Shown: positions 53,274-62,659 of the stretch, piece by piece
Position numbering within the stretch: the first letter of the stretch is position 1
Layout of the letters: every line of letters begins with the position of its first letter
NCBI GenBank assembly: GCA_029211145.1
Contig: JARGEQ010000006.1
Location: 49,665 to 113,664, forward strand
Origin: Marinimicrococcus flavescens
GTDB taxonomy: Bacteria > Pseudomonadota > Alphaproteobacteria > Geminicoccales > Geminicoccaceae
DNA length: 64,000 bases
Reading direction: 5' to 3'
Program-made: the position numbers and the translations under genes
The notes under the pieces: model-generated
The model's database searches: none
What the model saw: only the letters and a program-made list of their open reading frames with translations
Told to the model about the DNA's origin: nothing

Positions 53274-54188
53274 ATGGCTTCCGCAAGCTCCATCGACGAG
53301 ACCCTGGCCCTGCTGGCGCAGGGGGACTATGTCGCCGACCGGCCTTTGGCCACCGCCCTCTTCCTCTCGCTGCAGCTGGGCCGGCCGCTGTTCCTCGAAG
53401 GCGAGGCCGGGGTCGGCAAGACCGAGATCGCCAAGGTCCTGGCCGAGACGCTCGGACGGCGGCTGATCCGCCTGCAGTGTTACGAGGGGCTCGACGTCGC
53501 CTCGGCGGTCTATGAGTGGAACTATCCACGGCAGATGCTGGAGATCCGGCTTGCCGAGGCGAGCGGCGAGGCCGACCGCGACGGGCTGGGCCAGGACATT
53601 TTCCGCGAGCAGTTCCTGATCCAGCGCCCGCTGCTCCAGGCGCTCCAGCCCCAGGCCGGCGGCCCGCCGGTGCTGCTCATCGACGAGCTCGACCGCACCG
53701 ACGAGCCGTTCGAGGCGTTCCTCCTCGAGGTGCTCTCCGACTTCCAGATCACCATTCCCGAGATGGGCACGATCCGGGCGCCCCAGCCGCCCATCGTGGT
53801 GATCACCTCCAACCGCACCCGCGAGGTCCACGACGCGCTCAAGCGGCGCTGCTTCTACCACTGGGTCGACTACCCCACCGCCGCGCGCGAGATGGAGATC
53901 ATCCGCCGCAAGCTGCCGGGCATCGAGGATCGCCTCTCGCAGCAGATCGTGGCCTTCGTCCACGAGCTCAGGAGCCGCGATCTCTTCAAGCTGCCGGGTG
54001 TGGCCGAGACCCTCGACTGGACCCGCGCGCTGAACACGCTGGACTGTCTCGAGATCACGCCGGAGGTCATCAACGACACGCTGGGCACGCTGCTCAAGTA
54101 CCAGGACGACATCGCCAAGATCCGCGGCTCGGAGGCCGCCGGCATCCTGGCCGAGATCAATGCCAGGCTGGCAGCGGCGCGGAGCTGA
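53274..54188 (+). CDS. coxD: MoxR-type AAA+ ATPase CoxD
   Basis: 304 residues. Walker A GEAGVGKTEIAK (near residue 40), Walker B LLIDELDRTDEPFEAFLLE, sensor VITSNRTREVHDALKRR. CoxD-type MoxR proteins act with the VWA protein CoxE to activate the CO dehydrogenase active site (sulfur/copper insertion in Oligotropha). ATG 53274 follows CGGGAGAATC. It is 4 bp before coxE. Confidence 0.92.
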   Translation: MASASSIDETLALLAQGDYVADRPLATALFLSLQLGRPLFLEGEAGVGKTEIAKVLAETLGRRLIRLQCYEGLDVASAVYEWNYPRQMLEIRLAEASGEADRDGLGQDIFREQFLIQRPLLQALQPQAGGPPVLLIDELDRTDEPFEAFLLEVLSDFQITIPEMGTIRAPQPPIVVITSNRTREVHDALKRRCFYHWVDYPTAAREMEIIRRKLPGIEDRLSQQIVAFVHELRSRDLFKLPGVAETLDWTRALNTLDCLEITPEVINDTLGTLLKYQDDIAKIRGSEAAGILAEINARLAAARS

Positions 54189-54192
54189 GGGC

Positions 54193-55458
54193 ATGGAGGC
54201 GCCGGCCATCAGCGACGAGCCTCCCCGCCCCGCCAGCGGCAGGCTGGCCCGCAATGTCATGCATTTCGCCCGGGCGCTGCGCGCCGCCGGCCTGCCGGTG
54301 GGTCCCGGCCGGGTCATCAAGGCGCTGCGCGCGGTCGAGACGGTGGGCGTGGAGCGCCGGTCGGATCTCTACTGGACGCTGCACGCGGTGTTCGTAAACC
54401 GGCGCGACCAGCGCGAGCTGTTCGACCAGTGCTTTCATGTGTTCTGGCGCGATCCGAAGATCCTCGAGCGGATCACCCAGCTCCTGCTGCCGCAGCTCGA
54501 GGCCGAGACGCCGTCCGGCCAGGAGGAGGTCAACCGCCGCGTCGCCGACGCCTTTGCGCCCGAGAAGCTGCCCGGCCGCGGCGAGGGCCAGGAGGAGGAC
54601 GAGGAGGTCGAGGTCGAGCTCGATGCGAGCCTGACCTTCTCGGCGCGCGAGCTGCTCCAGGGCAAGGACTTCGAGCAGATGACGGCGGGCGAGCTCGACG
54701 AGGCCAAGCGCGAGATCGCCCGGCTGCGGCTGCCCATCATGCAGGTCCGCACCCGGCGCTTCACGCCCGAGCCGCACGGCAGCCGCATCGACATGCGGCG
54801 CACCCTGCGCTCGATGCTGCGCAGCGGCGGCGGCAGTATCGAGATCAGGCGCAAGTCGCCGGTGCGCCGCCACCCGCCGCTGGTGATCCTGTGCGACATC
54901 TCCGGCTCGATGAGCCGCTACTCGCGCATGCTGCTCCTCTTCATGCACGCCATCACCGGCGACCGCGACCGGGTCCACAGCTTCCTCTTCGGCACGCGGC
55001 TCACCAATGTCACCCGCTACCTGCGCAGCCGCGACGTCGACCTCGCCCTCGACCGGATCGGCGAGGCGGTGCAGGACTGGTCGGGCGGCACGCGGATCGG
55101 CCACTGCATCGCCGAGTTCAACCGCGTCTGGTCGCGCCGGGTGCTGGGCCAGGGGGCGGTGGTGCTGCTGATCTCCGACGGGCTCGACCGCGACGCCGGC
55201 CACGGCCTGCCCCAGGAGATGGAGCGGCTGCACAAGAGCTGCCGGCGGCTGATGTGGCTCAATCCGCTGTTGCGATACGACGCCTACGCCCCCATCTCCT
55301 CAGGGGCACGGGCGATGATCCGCCATGTCGACGAGTTTCGCTCGGTGCACAATCTCAACTCGCTGCGCGAGCTCACCGAGGTGCTGTCCCACGAGGGCGT
55401 GCGCCGCGCCGAGGGGCTATCGGAGTGGGTCGCGGCATCGAAGGGAGCCGAGGCATGA
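54193..55458 (+). CDS. coxE: VWA-domain protein CoxE
   Basis: 421 residues. N-terminal region typical of CoxE (NVMHFARALRAAGLPVGPGR), an acidic stretch (EEDEEVEVELD), and a C-terminal von Willebrand A domain (about 225-400) with MIDAS motif DISGSMSRYS. It is the partner of the MoxR ATPase just upstream. The stop overlaps the next start (ATGA). Confidence 0.92.
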   Translation: MEAPAISDEPPRPASGRLARNVMHFARALRAAGLPVGPGRVIKALRAVETVGVERRSDLYWTLHAVFVNRRDQRELFDQCFHVFWRDPKILERITQLLLPQLEAETPSGQEEVNRRVADAFAPEKLPGRGEGQEEDEEVEVELDASLTFSARELLQGKDFEQMTAGELDEAKREIARLRLPIMQVRTRRFTPEPHGSRIDMRRTLRSMLRSGGGSIEIRRKSPVRRHPPLVILCDISGSMSRYSRMLLLFMHAITGDRDRVHSFLFGTRLTNVTRYLRSRDVDLALDRIGEAVQDWSGGTRIGHCIAEFNRVWSRRVLGQGAVVLLISDGLDRDAGHGLPQEMERLHKSCRRLMWLNPLLRYDAYAPISSGARAMIRHVDEFRSVHNLNSLRELTEVLSHEGVRRAEGLSEWVAASKGAEA

Positions 55459-55771
55459 CCGGCGAGCACGACATCCTGGCCCAGGCGGCCGCCTGGAAGG
55501 ACGAGGGGCGCAAGGTGGCGCTGGCTACCGTGGTGTCCACCTGGGGCTCCTCGCCCCGCCCCGCCGGCAGCCAGCTCCTGGTCGACGGTGCCGGCAACAT
55601 GATGGGCTCGGTCTCGGGCGGCTGCATCGAGGGTGCGGTGGTCAAGGAGGCGCTGGCCGTCATGGAGGGCGCGCCGCCCACGCTGCTCGAGTTCGGCGTC
55701 AGCAACGAGCAGGCCTGGGACGTGGGGCTCGCCTGCGGCGGCCGCGTGCAGGTCTATGTCGAGGCGGTCTC

Positions 55772-55775
<4 letters not shown>
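55455..55775 (+). CDS. XdhC/CoxI N-terminal domain protein
   Basis: 106 residues corresponding to the N-terminal XdhC_CoxI domain (VALATVVSTWGSSPRPAGSQ, SVSGGCIEGAVVKEAL). XdhC proteins bind molybdenum cofactor and help its sulfuration and insertion. Here the two XdhC domains are separate genes with a GTGA overlap, an arrangement common in cox clusters. Confidence 0.9.
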
Positions 55776-56482
<707 letters not shown>

Positions 56483-56510
56483 GGCGCATGGCCATGGCGC
56501 GAGGCTCGCC

Positions 56511-58127
56511 ATGAGGTTCGGGCCGGTCCCTCTCGATGAGGCGGAGGGCACGATCCTCGCCCACTCGCTGCGCCTGCCCGGGCTGATCCTGAAGAAAAGC
56601 CGCAGGCTTTCCGCCGCCGATGTGGCGGCCCTGCGCGAGCACGGGCTCGGCCAGGTCACCGCCATCGCCTTCGAGCCCGGCGACGTGCCCGAGGACGAGG
56701 CGGCGGCGCGCCTCGCCGCGGTCATGGACGGCCCGCATCTGCGCGTGGCCGAGGCCTTCACCGGCCGCGCCAATATCTTCGCCGAGGTCCGCGGTCTGCT
56801 GCTGGTGGACGAGGAGGCGGTGCGCCGGGTCAACGAGCGTGACGAGGCCGTGACCCTCGCCACCTTGCCGGCCTTCGCCCCGGTGGAGCCGGGGCAGATG
56901 GTGGCCACCGTCAAGATCATCCCCTTCGCCGCCCCCGAGGCGGCGCTGGAGGACTGCGTGGCGCTCGCCCGCGAGACGCCGCTGGTGCGCGTCGCGCCCT
57001 ACATCCCCCACCGCGTGCGGATGATCCAGACCGTGCTGCCCGGCACGGCTGGCAAGATGCTCGACAAGACGGTGCGGGTCACCGCCGGTCGCATGGAGTC
57101 GGTGGGCGGCACGCTCACCGGCGAGAGCCGCTGCGCCCACGAGGTGGAAGCGCTCGCCCGCGAGATCCGGAAGGTCGCCGCCGAGCCCTTCGAGATGCTG
57201 CTGATCGCCGGCGCCTCGGCTATCACCGACCGGCGCGACGTGCTGCCGGCGGCGATCGAGGCGGCGGGCGGGCGGATCGACCATTTCGGCATGCCGGTGG
57301 ATCCCGGCAATCTCCTGCTGCTGGCCCGGCTCGGCGAGCGGCGGGTGCTGGGCCTGCCGGGCTGCTGCCGCTCGCCCAGGATCAACGGTTTCGACTGGGT
57401 CCTGCAGCGGCTTGCGGCAGGGCTCGAGGTGGGGCGGCACGAGCTCGCCTCCATGGGTGTCGGAGGCCTCTTGATGGAAATTCCCTCGCGACCGCAGCCC
57501 CGTGAGGCGCCTGCAGGGGAGAAGCCGGAGCCGCGCATCGCCGCCCTGGTGCTGGCCGCCGGCCAGTCGCGGCGCATGGGGGCGCGCAACAAGCTTCTGC
57601 TCGAGGTCGAGGGCAGGCCCATGGTCCGCCACATGGTGGAGGCAGCGCTGGCCTCGCGGGCGGAGGCGGTGGTGGTGGTGACCGGCCACCAGGAGCCCGA
57701 GCTGCGCGCCGCGCTGGACGGGCTCGATGTCCGTTTCGTCCACAACGAGCACTATGCCGAAGGGCTCAGCACGTCGCTGCGTGCCGGCCTCGCCGCCTTG
57801 CCCGGGGACACCGACGGGGCGCTGGTGTGCCTTGCCGACATGCCGCGCCTGACGGCAGCGCATCTGGACCGGCTGATCGAGGCCTTCGATCCGGCTGCCG
57901 GCCGCACCGTGGCGGTGCCGACCCGCAACGGCAAGCGTGGCAACCCGGTGCTCTGGAGCCGCCTGCACTTTGCCGAGATGCACCGGCTGGAGGGCGACGT
58001 AGGCGCCCGGCATCTGATCGGCGAGCATGCCGAGCAGGTGGTGGAGGTGCCCATGGACGACGAGGCGAGCCTTTTGGATATCGACACGCCCGAGGCTTTG
58101 GCGGCGCTCGAGGGAGACGCATCATGA
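56511..58127 (+). CDS. MoeA-like/MocA fusion, molybdenum cofactor cytidylyltransferase
   Basis: 538 residues. Residues ~1-330 are a molybdopterin-binding (MoeA/MogA-like) part (MRFGPVPLDEAEGTILAHS, LLIAGASAITDRRDVLP). Residues ~340-538 are a MobA/MocA nucleotidyltransferase (LVLAAGQSRRMGARNK, VVVTGHQEPELRAAL, CLADMPRLTAAHLD). MocA-type enzymes attach CMP to the cofactor, giving the MCD form used by CoxL. ATG 56511 begins the conserved start. The stop overlaps the desulfurase start (ATGA). Confidence 0.9.
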   Translation: MRFGPVPLDEAEGTILAHSLRLPGLILKKSRRLSAADVAALREHGLGQVTAIAFEPGDVPEDEAAARLAAVMDGPHLRVAEAFTGRANIFAEVRGLLLVDEEAVRRVNERDEAVTLATLPAFAPVEPGQMVATVKIIPFAAPEAALEDCVALARETPLVRVAPYIPHRVRMIQTVLPGTAGKMLDKTVRVTAGRMESVGGTLTGESRCAHEVEALAREIRKVAAEPFEMLLIAGASAITDRRDVLPAAIEAAGGRIDHFGMPVDPGNLLLLARLGERRVLGLPGCCRSPRINGFDWVLQRLAAGLEVGRHELASMGVGGLLMEIPSRPQPREAPAGEKPEPRIAALVLAAGQSRRMGARNKLLLEVEGRPMVRHMVEAALASRAEAVVVVTGHQEPELRAALDGLDVRFVHNEHYAEGLSTSLRAGLAALPGDTDGALVCLADMPRLTAAHLDRLIEAFDPAAGRTVAVPTRNGKRGNPVLWSRLHFAEMHRLEGDVGARHLIGEHAEQVVEVPMDDEASLLDIDTPEALAALEGDAS

Positions 58128-59341
58128 GCAAGGCCGTCGACGCCCTGCGCCGCCAGTTCCCGATCTTCGCGAGCCGGCCGGCCCCCTTCCACTATCTCGA
58201 CAACGCCGCCACCGGGCAGATCTGCCGGCCCGCCGCCGACGCGCTGATCCACTACGAGACCGCCGCCCGCGCCAACGTCAAGCGCGGCGTCTACCGGCTG
58301 GCCGACGAGGCGAGCGTGGCCTTCCACAAGGCCCGCGCCGAGATGGCAGCCTATCTGGGCGCGGAGCGGCCCGAGGAGGTGATCTTCACCTCCGGCACCA
58401 CGCTGGCCCTCAACATCGCCGCCCACGCGCTGGCGCCGCGGCTGCACGAGGGCGACGAGATCCTCCTCTCCGAGCTGGAGCACCACAGCAACATCGTCCC
58501 CTGGCAGCTCGTGGCGCAGCAGAAGGGGGCGAAGGTCCGCGCCATCCCGGTCACCGACGAGGGCCGCCTCGACTACGACGCGCTGGAGCGGGTGGTCACC
58601 GACCGCACCCGCATCGTCGCGGTGAGCCACTGCTCCAACGTCACCGGCGCGGTCACCGACGTGGGGCGTATCAAGGAGGCCGCGAGCGCGGTGGGGGCCC
58701 TTCTCGTGGTGGACGGCGCCCAGCGTGCCCCGCACGGGCCCCTCGACGTCAGGGCGCTGGGCTGCGACCTCTATGCCTGCTCGGGCCACAAGATGTTCGC
58801 CGCCACCGGCTGCGGCGTGCTCTGGGGCCGCCGCGAGCTCCTGGACGAGCTGCCGCCCTTCCTCGGCGGCGGCGAGATGATCCGCCAGGTCTCCATCGAG
58901 CGCTCCACCTTTGCCCCGCCGCCGCACCGCTTCGAGGCCGGCACCCCGCCCATCGGCGCGGCGCTCGCCATGGGTGCCGCCGCCGCCTGGCTCTCCACCC
59001 TCGACTGGGGGGCCCTGACCGAGCGGGAGATGGCGCTCACCGGCCGCCTCCTCGACGGCCTCTCCGCCATCGACGGCGTGCGCATCCAGGGTCCCCGGGG
59101 CCTGCAGGGGCGCGCCGGGGTGGTCTCCTTCGACGTCGAGGACGTCCACGCCCACGATGTCTGCCAGATGCTCGACGCGGACGGTGTGTGCCTGCGCGGC
59201 GGCCACCACTGCGCCCAGCCGCTCATGGACCGCTTCGGCCTCGCCGCCACCACCCGCGCCAGCATCGCCCTCTACAACGACGAGGCCGACATCGACGCGT
59301 TGCTCACCGGCCTCGAGAAGACCATCGCCCGGCTGCGGTGA
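58124..59341 (+). CDS. SufS/CsdA-type cysteine desulfurase
   Basis: 405 residues. PLP lysine in CSGHKMFAATGCGVLW, FTSGTTLALNIAAHAL near residue 90, ELEHHSNIVPWQ, and catalytic cysteine loop LRGGHHCAQPLMDRFG near residue 355. It delivers sulfur from cysteine. As last gene of the cox accessory operon, a role in sulfurating the molybdenum centre is inferred, in place of Fe-S assembly, because no suf/isc genes are near. Confidence 0.92.
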   Translation: MSKAVDALRRQFPIFASRPAPFHYLDNAATGQICRPAADALIHYETAARANVKRGVYRLADEASVAFHKARAEMAAYLGAERPEEVIFTSGTTLALNIAAHALAPRLHEGDEILLSELEHHSNIVPWQLVAQQKGAKVRAIPVTDEGRLDYDALERVVTDRTRIVAVSHCSNVTGAVTDVGRIKEAASAVGALLVVDGAQRAPHGPLDVRALGCDLYACSGHKMFAATGCGVLWGRRELLDELPPFLGGGEMIRQVSIERSTFAPPPHRFEAGTPPIGAALAMGAAAAWLSTLDWGALTEREMALTGRLLDGLSAIDGVRIQGPRGLQGRAGVVSFDVEDVHAHDVCQMLDADGVCLRGGHHCAQPLMDRFGLAATTRASIALYNDEADIDALLTGLEKTIARLR

Positions 59342-59365
59342 CCGGCCCGCAGCTTCATCGCCGCG

Positions 59366-59383
59366 CAAGGCGCTGCGCGCGGC
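59366..59383 (+). repeat. Dispersed intergenic repeat core
   Basis: CAAGGCGCTGCGCGCGGC followed by a pyrimidine-rich run, 24 bp after the desulfurase stop. This is an exact match to the cores at 28611 and 50636. The rest of the 233-bp gap to the AraC gene shows no gene. Confidence 0.7.
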
Positions 59384-59574
59384 TTTCTTCTCTCTTTTTC
59401 GGGGGTTGGGGCCGGCGCTTGTCCCCACCACCGCAGCAAACTCGTGGAATCGTCCCACGAGCCGCCCGATCCCGGCGGCATCCCGCGCGAAGCGCAAGGG
59501 GTGGAGCCCCCTCGCCCGTGGGCGGGCCGTGCGCAGCGGCCACATCGACCAAGCCCGGAGTGCCATCGGAACGC

Positions 59575-60561
59575 TCAGCCCGACGCGGACCGTGCCTCTG
59601 GCTCCTGATCTGTCATGGACGGCTCGAGCGATGACTCCGGCTCGGGCGACACCTGACGGTGGCGTGCCTGCGACATGGTGATCCCGGTCCGCCGCATGAA
59701 GGCCCGGCCGAAGGCCGTTACCGAGCGATAGCCGACCGAATGGGCGATCTCGCCCATGGACCGGCCGCTGTCGCGCAGAAGCCGCATGGCGATATGGACA
59801 CGGATATCCAGCAGGAGATCCGCCGGGCCGCGTCCGGCAGCAGCGGTGAACCGGCGCAGGAAGGTCGCTCGCGACATGTGCGCGCGGCGGGCCAGCCGGT
59901 CGATGGTCCAGGGCGCTGCCGGCTCCCGCAGCATCGCCATGAGCGCCTCTGCCAGGCCACGATCGGGGATCAGGGCCAGCATGCCCCGGTCGAGCGGCGC
60001 GTTACGCAGGTGGCGGCGGATCGCGATGATGAAGACGACCGATGTCAATGCCGTGACCAGCTCGGTCGCTCCGGGCGGCCGGGAGGCGGCATCGGCCCGG
60101 ATCATTTCCGCAACGGCCGGCGGCAACTCGGCCTGCGGAACATGCAGAAGATCGGGAAGCTCGTCGAACAGCAGCGCCCCGGCCGTCGGCTGATAGCTGA
60201 ACCGGCCGCAGATCAGGTCCAGCTCGGGCGGCCCGGGCACCTCGCAAACCGAAAGTCCGGCATTGCGGCTGATCCATGCCCGGCCATCCCGCCCGGCGCC
60301 CAGGCACACCACCCGATGGGCGGTGCCGGTGGGAAGCAGCACGAGGTCGCCGGGCCGGCAGATCGCCTGTCCGGCGGCGGTCTCGATCCTGCAGCCGCCA
60401 TCCAGAACCATGTGGAATGCCGCCTCGCCCGGCGGCGAGGCGGCATGATCCACGACGTAGGGACCGGCCATCCGGCAGCGCAGGTCGAGGGAACCGCTCA
60501 ACCCGCTCAACCTGATCAGACTGCTCAGCGGATCGGAGTCTGCCCCGGGCTTCGCGTTCAT
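59575..60561 (-). CDS. AraC-family transcriptional regulator (cupin type)
   Basis: 328 residues. N-terminal cupin_6-like effector domain (about 25-200; FHMVLDGGCRIETAAGQ, GDLVLLPTGTAHRV) and C-terminal double helix-turn-helix (about 225-310; WTIDRLARRAHMSRATFLRRF, MGEIAHSVGYRSVTAFGRAF). It follows the cytochrome gene by 9 bp, so it is probably co-transcribed with the sulfite-dehydrogenase-like pair and may regulate it. Confidence 0.92.
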   Translation of the reverse strand: MNAKPGADSDPLSSLIRLSGLSGSLDLRCRMAGPYVVDHAASPPGEAAFHMVLDGGCRIETAAGQAICRPGDLVLLPTGTAHRVVCLGAGRDGRAWISRNAGLSVCEVPGPPELDLICGRFSYQPTAGALLFDELPDLLHVPQAELPPAVAEMIRADAASRPPGATELVTALTSVVFIIAIRRHLRNAPLDRGMLALIPDRGLAEALMAMLREPAAPWTIDRLARRAHMSRATFLRRFTAAAGRGPADLLLDIRVHIAMRLLRDSGRSMGEIAHSVGYRSVTAFGRAFMRRTGITMSQARHRQVSPEPESSLEPSMTDQEPEARSASG

Positions 60562-60570
60562 CTTGCCGCG

Positions 60571-61122
60571 TCAATCCCGCGCTTTCGTGGCCTCCGGCAG
60601 GAGCGGTGCGAATTCCGGCTCCGGAATGAATCCATGCCGGTTCGGCATCTCGATCGCCGCCATGCCGGCAGCGTCGAGCTCGGCGTCATCGGGCACGATC
60701 CCGTTCATGTTCAGGATATAGGCGGCGACAGCGTAAGTCTCGTCCGGGGTCAGGCTGCCCGGATCGAAGTACGGCATCGCCCTGTGGATGTAGTCATAGA
60801 GTGTGGTCGCGTAGGGCCAGTAGCTGCCGACGGTCTTGACCGGAGTGCTGCTGTCGAGACTTCCGTGTCCGCCGACCAGCCGATCGTTCGGACCGCCCTC
60901 GCCCTTCTCGCCGTGGCAGGCGGCGCAGTGCGTGGCATAGAGCTCACGGCCATCGGCGACGGAGCCCCGGCCTGGCGGCAAGCCGCTTCCATCCGGCCGG
61001 GCATCGACGTCCCACAGCGCTATCTCCTCCAAGGTGGCCTCCCGCCCGAACTCCTGGCCGAGCGCCGGCGTGGCGAGCAGCGCGGCCAGTCCAGCGACGA
61101 TGATCGGCTCACGACAGCGCAT
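60571..61122 (-). CDS. Monoheme c-type cytochrome (sulfite dehydrogenase partner)
   Basis: 183 residues. Signal peptide MRCREPIIVAGLAALLATPALGQ, single heme motif CAACH in THCAACHGEKGEGG, and a likely distal Met in RAMPYFDP. It overlaps the end of the SoxC-type gene by 14 bp, which indicates an electron acceptor for that enzyme, as in SoxCD or SorAB. With one heme it is shorter than classical SoxD. An upstream ATG at 61149 is possible but lies deeper in the neighbour. Confidence 0.88.
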   Translation of the reverse strand: MRCREPIIVAGLAALLATPALGQEFGREATLEEIALWDVDARPDGSGLPPGRGSVADGRELYATHCAACHGEKGEGGPNDRLVGGHGSLDSSTPVKTVGSYWPYATTLYDYIHRAMPYFDPGSLTPDETYAVAAYILNMNGIVPDDAELDAAGMAAIEMPNRHGFIPEPEFAPLLPEATKARD

Positions 61123-62383
61123 GCCGGACGCTCCCTTCAGCATTGACACGCCAGATCTGCTGGCCGTTGTAGTGAAAGAGCGCGTTCTTCCCCATCTGCC
61201 CGATCAGGGCCTCGCGCGTCGGCTGGACGTGCCCTTTCTCGTCCGTCGCCCGGCTGGTGATGAAGGTGGGTTTCCCGTCCCAGTGCCAGTTGAGCTGGAA
61301 CCGGGCCTGCGCCTTGGGCAGGACAGGCGCGTTCAGCCTTGCCTCCTGCCATGTCCGGCCGGCATCGGTGCTTATCTCGACCTTGCTGATCGCACCATGT
61401 CCGCTCCAGGCAAGCCCGGTGATCCGGTTGTAGCCCGGTGCGATCTCCATCATGCCGGATGGCGAGGTGATGACGGAGTTCACCTCCTGCCTGAGCTGGA
61501 ATTGCCGCGCTTTGCCGTCCGGCATCAGGCTCGTGTAGCGGGAGGTCTCCCACCGCGTGTAGAATGGCCGGTCCCCGAACCTCAGCCGGCGCAGCCACTT
61601 CACCGAGAGATTGCCTTCCCATCCCGGAACCAGCAGGCGCATCGGGTAGCCGTGGGCAGGGCGGAGCGGCTCGCCGTTCTGGGCGTAGGCGATCATCGCC
61701 TCGCCCAGGATCTCCTCGGTCATCGGAATGCTTCGTGCCATGCCCGAGGCATCGCCGCCTTCGGCCAGCATCCACCTCGAGGACGGATCGCGACCGACCA
61801 GCCCGGCGATGTAGGAGAGCCTCACCCCGGTCCATTCATGCGTGCTGACGAGCCCGTGCGTGTGCTGGACCGTCAGCGTGTCGTCGTCGTTCTTCCAGTT
61901 CTCCCAGCCGTTGCCCGAGCACTCGATGAACGCCATACGCGAGATGGAGGGCATGCGCCGCAGATCGCCCACGTCGAGGACCAGGGACCGCGCGCTCATC
62001 CCATGAACCAGAAGACGATGCGTCTTCGGGTCGAGAGCCGGGATGCCGGAGTGGCTGCGCTCATAATGCAGATCGGACGGCGTGATCGTGCCGTCGAGCT
62101 TGTGCAGCGGCGTCTTGGAATTGATCGCGTCGAGCGGATCGACGTTCCGCTTGCCGGGGGTCGCCTCGGTGATCCGGGCGAGGTCGACGAACGTCGAGCG
62201 CTCGCTCGTTGCGCCGACCGGATCGCCCACAGCGCGTGGCGGCACATCGGCAAGGCTGCCGGCGATCGCCGGATGCGCGACGAGCCCTCCCGCGACGCTT
62301 CCGGAGCCGATCGACAGGAGCTTCCGTCGGGAAAGCGCGCTTTCCTCTCCTGCCGCGCTCGCTGGCGGGGACAGCTTGTTCAT
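61109..62383 (-). CDS. soxC: SoxC-type molybdenum sulfite dehydrogenase
   Basis: 424 residues with a twin-arginine signal (ALSRRKLLSIGSGSVAGG), so it is folded before export. The sulfite-oxidase fold is clear: Mo-ligand cysteine in MAFIECSGNGWENW, then PMRLLVPGWEGNLSVKWLRRL, and a C-terminal dimerisation domain (VEISTDAGRTWQEARL). It would oxidise sulfite or a sulfane-sulfur intermediate in the periplasm. ATG 62383 has a GGGAGGAGAACA Shine-Dalgarno. No other sox genes are in the window. Confidence 0.92.
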   Translation of the reverse strand: MNKLSPPASAAGEESALSRRKLLSIGSGSVAGGLVAHPAIAGSLADVPPRAVGDPVGATSERSTFVDLARITEATPGKRNVDPLDAINSKTPLHKLDGTITPSDLHYERSHSGIPALDPKTHRLLVHGMSARSLVLDVGDLRRMPSISRMAFIECSGNGWENWKNDDDTLTVQHTHGLVSTHEWTGVRLSYIAGLVGRDPSSRWMLAEGGDASGMARSIPMTEEILGEAMIAYAQNGEPLRPAHGYPMRLLVPGWEGNLSVKWLRRLRFGDRPFYTRWETSRYTSLMPDGKARQFQLRQEVNSVITSPSGMMEIAPGYNRITGLAWSGHGAISKVEISTDAGRTWQEARLNAPVLPKAQARFQLNWHWDGKPTFITSRATDEKGHVQPTREALIGQMGKNALFHYNGQQIWRVNAEGSVRHALS

Positions 62384-62659
62384 TGTTCTCCTCCCTGAAG
62401 AACGCGGGGCATCCGCCATTCCTTGCGATCCAGCGGCTTCCTCGGCTCATCCCGAGCATGGCAGGAGACATCGACGGCGTCCTGCACCGTCCGGATCAAA
62501 ACGGTGCCCGGTCGGCTCATATTTCCATGCCGCGTCGTCGCGCGTTTCTCGAGCAAGGATCTCTTTGGCAGCACAATCTTCGTCGCGACTGCGCCCTTCG
62601 AGGGAGCGTCCATCAGGATGCCTGCCAGCCGCGCCGACACCTTCACGCTGCCTTAAGGC
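62384..62659. other. Intergenic region between soxC and IS630 remnant
   Basis: Holds the soxC Shine-Dalgarno and probably its promoter. I see no convincing gene or repeat. An 88-codon minus-strand frame (62646-62380) looks incidental. Confidence 0.5.

Noticed and set aside
62380..62646. 88-codon minus-strand frame overlapping the soxC start by ATGA
   Set aside because: No signal, domain or conservation visible. The overlap falls on the soxC Shine-Dalgarno and is probably chance.
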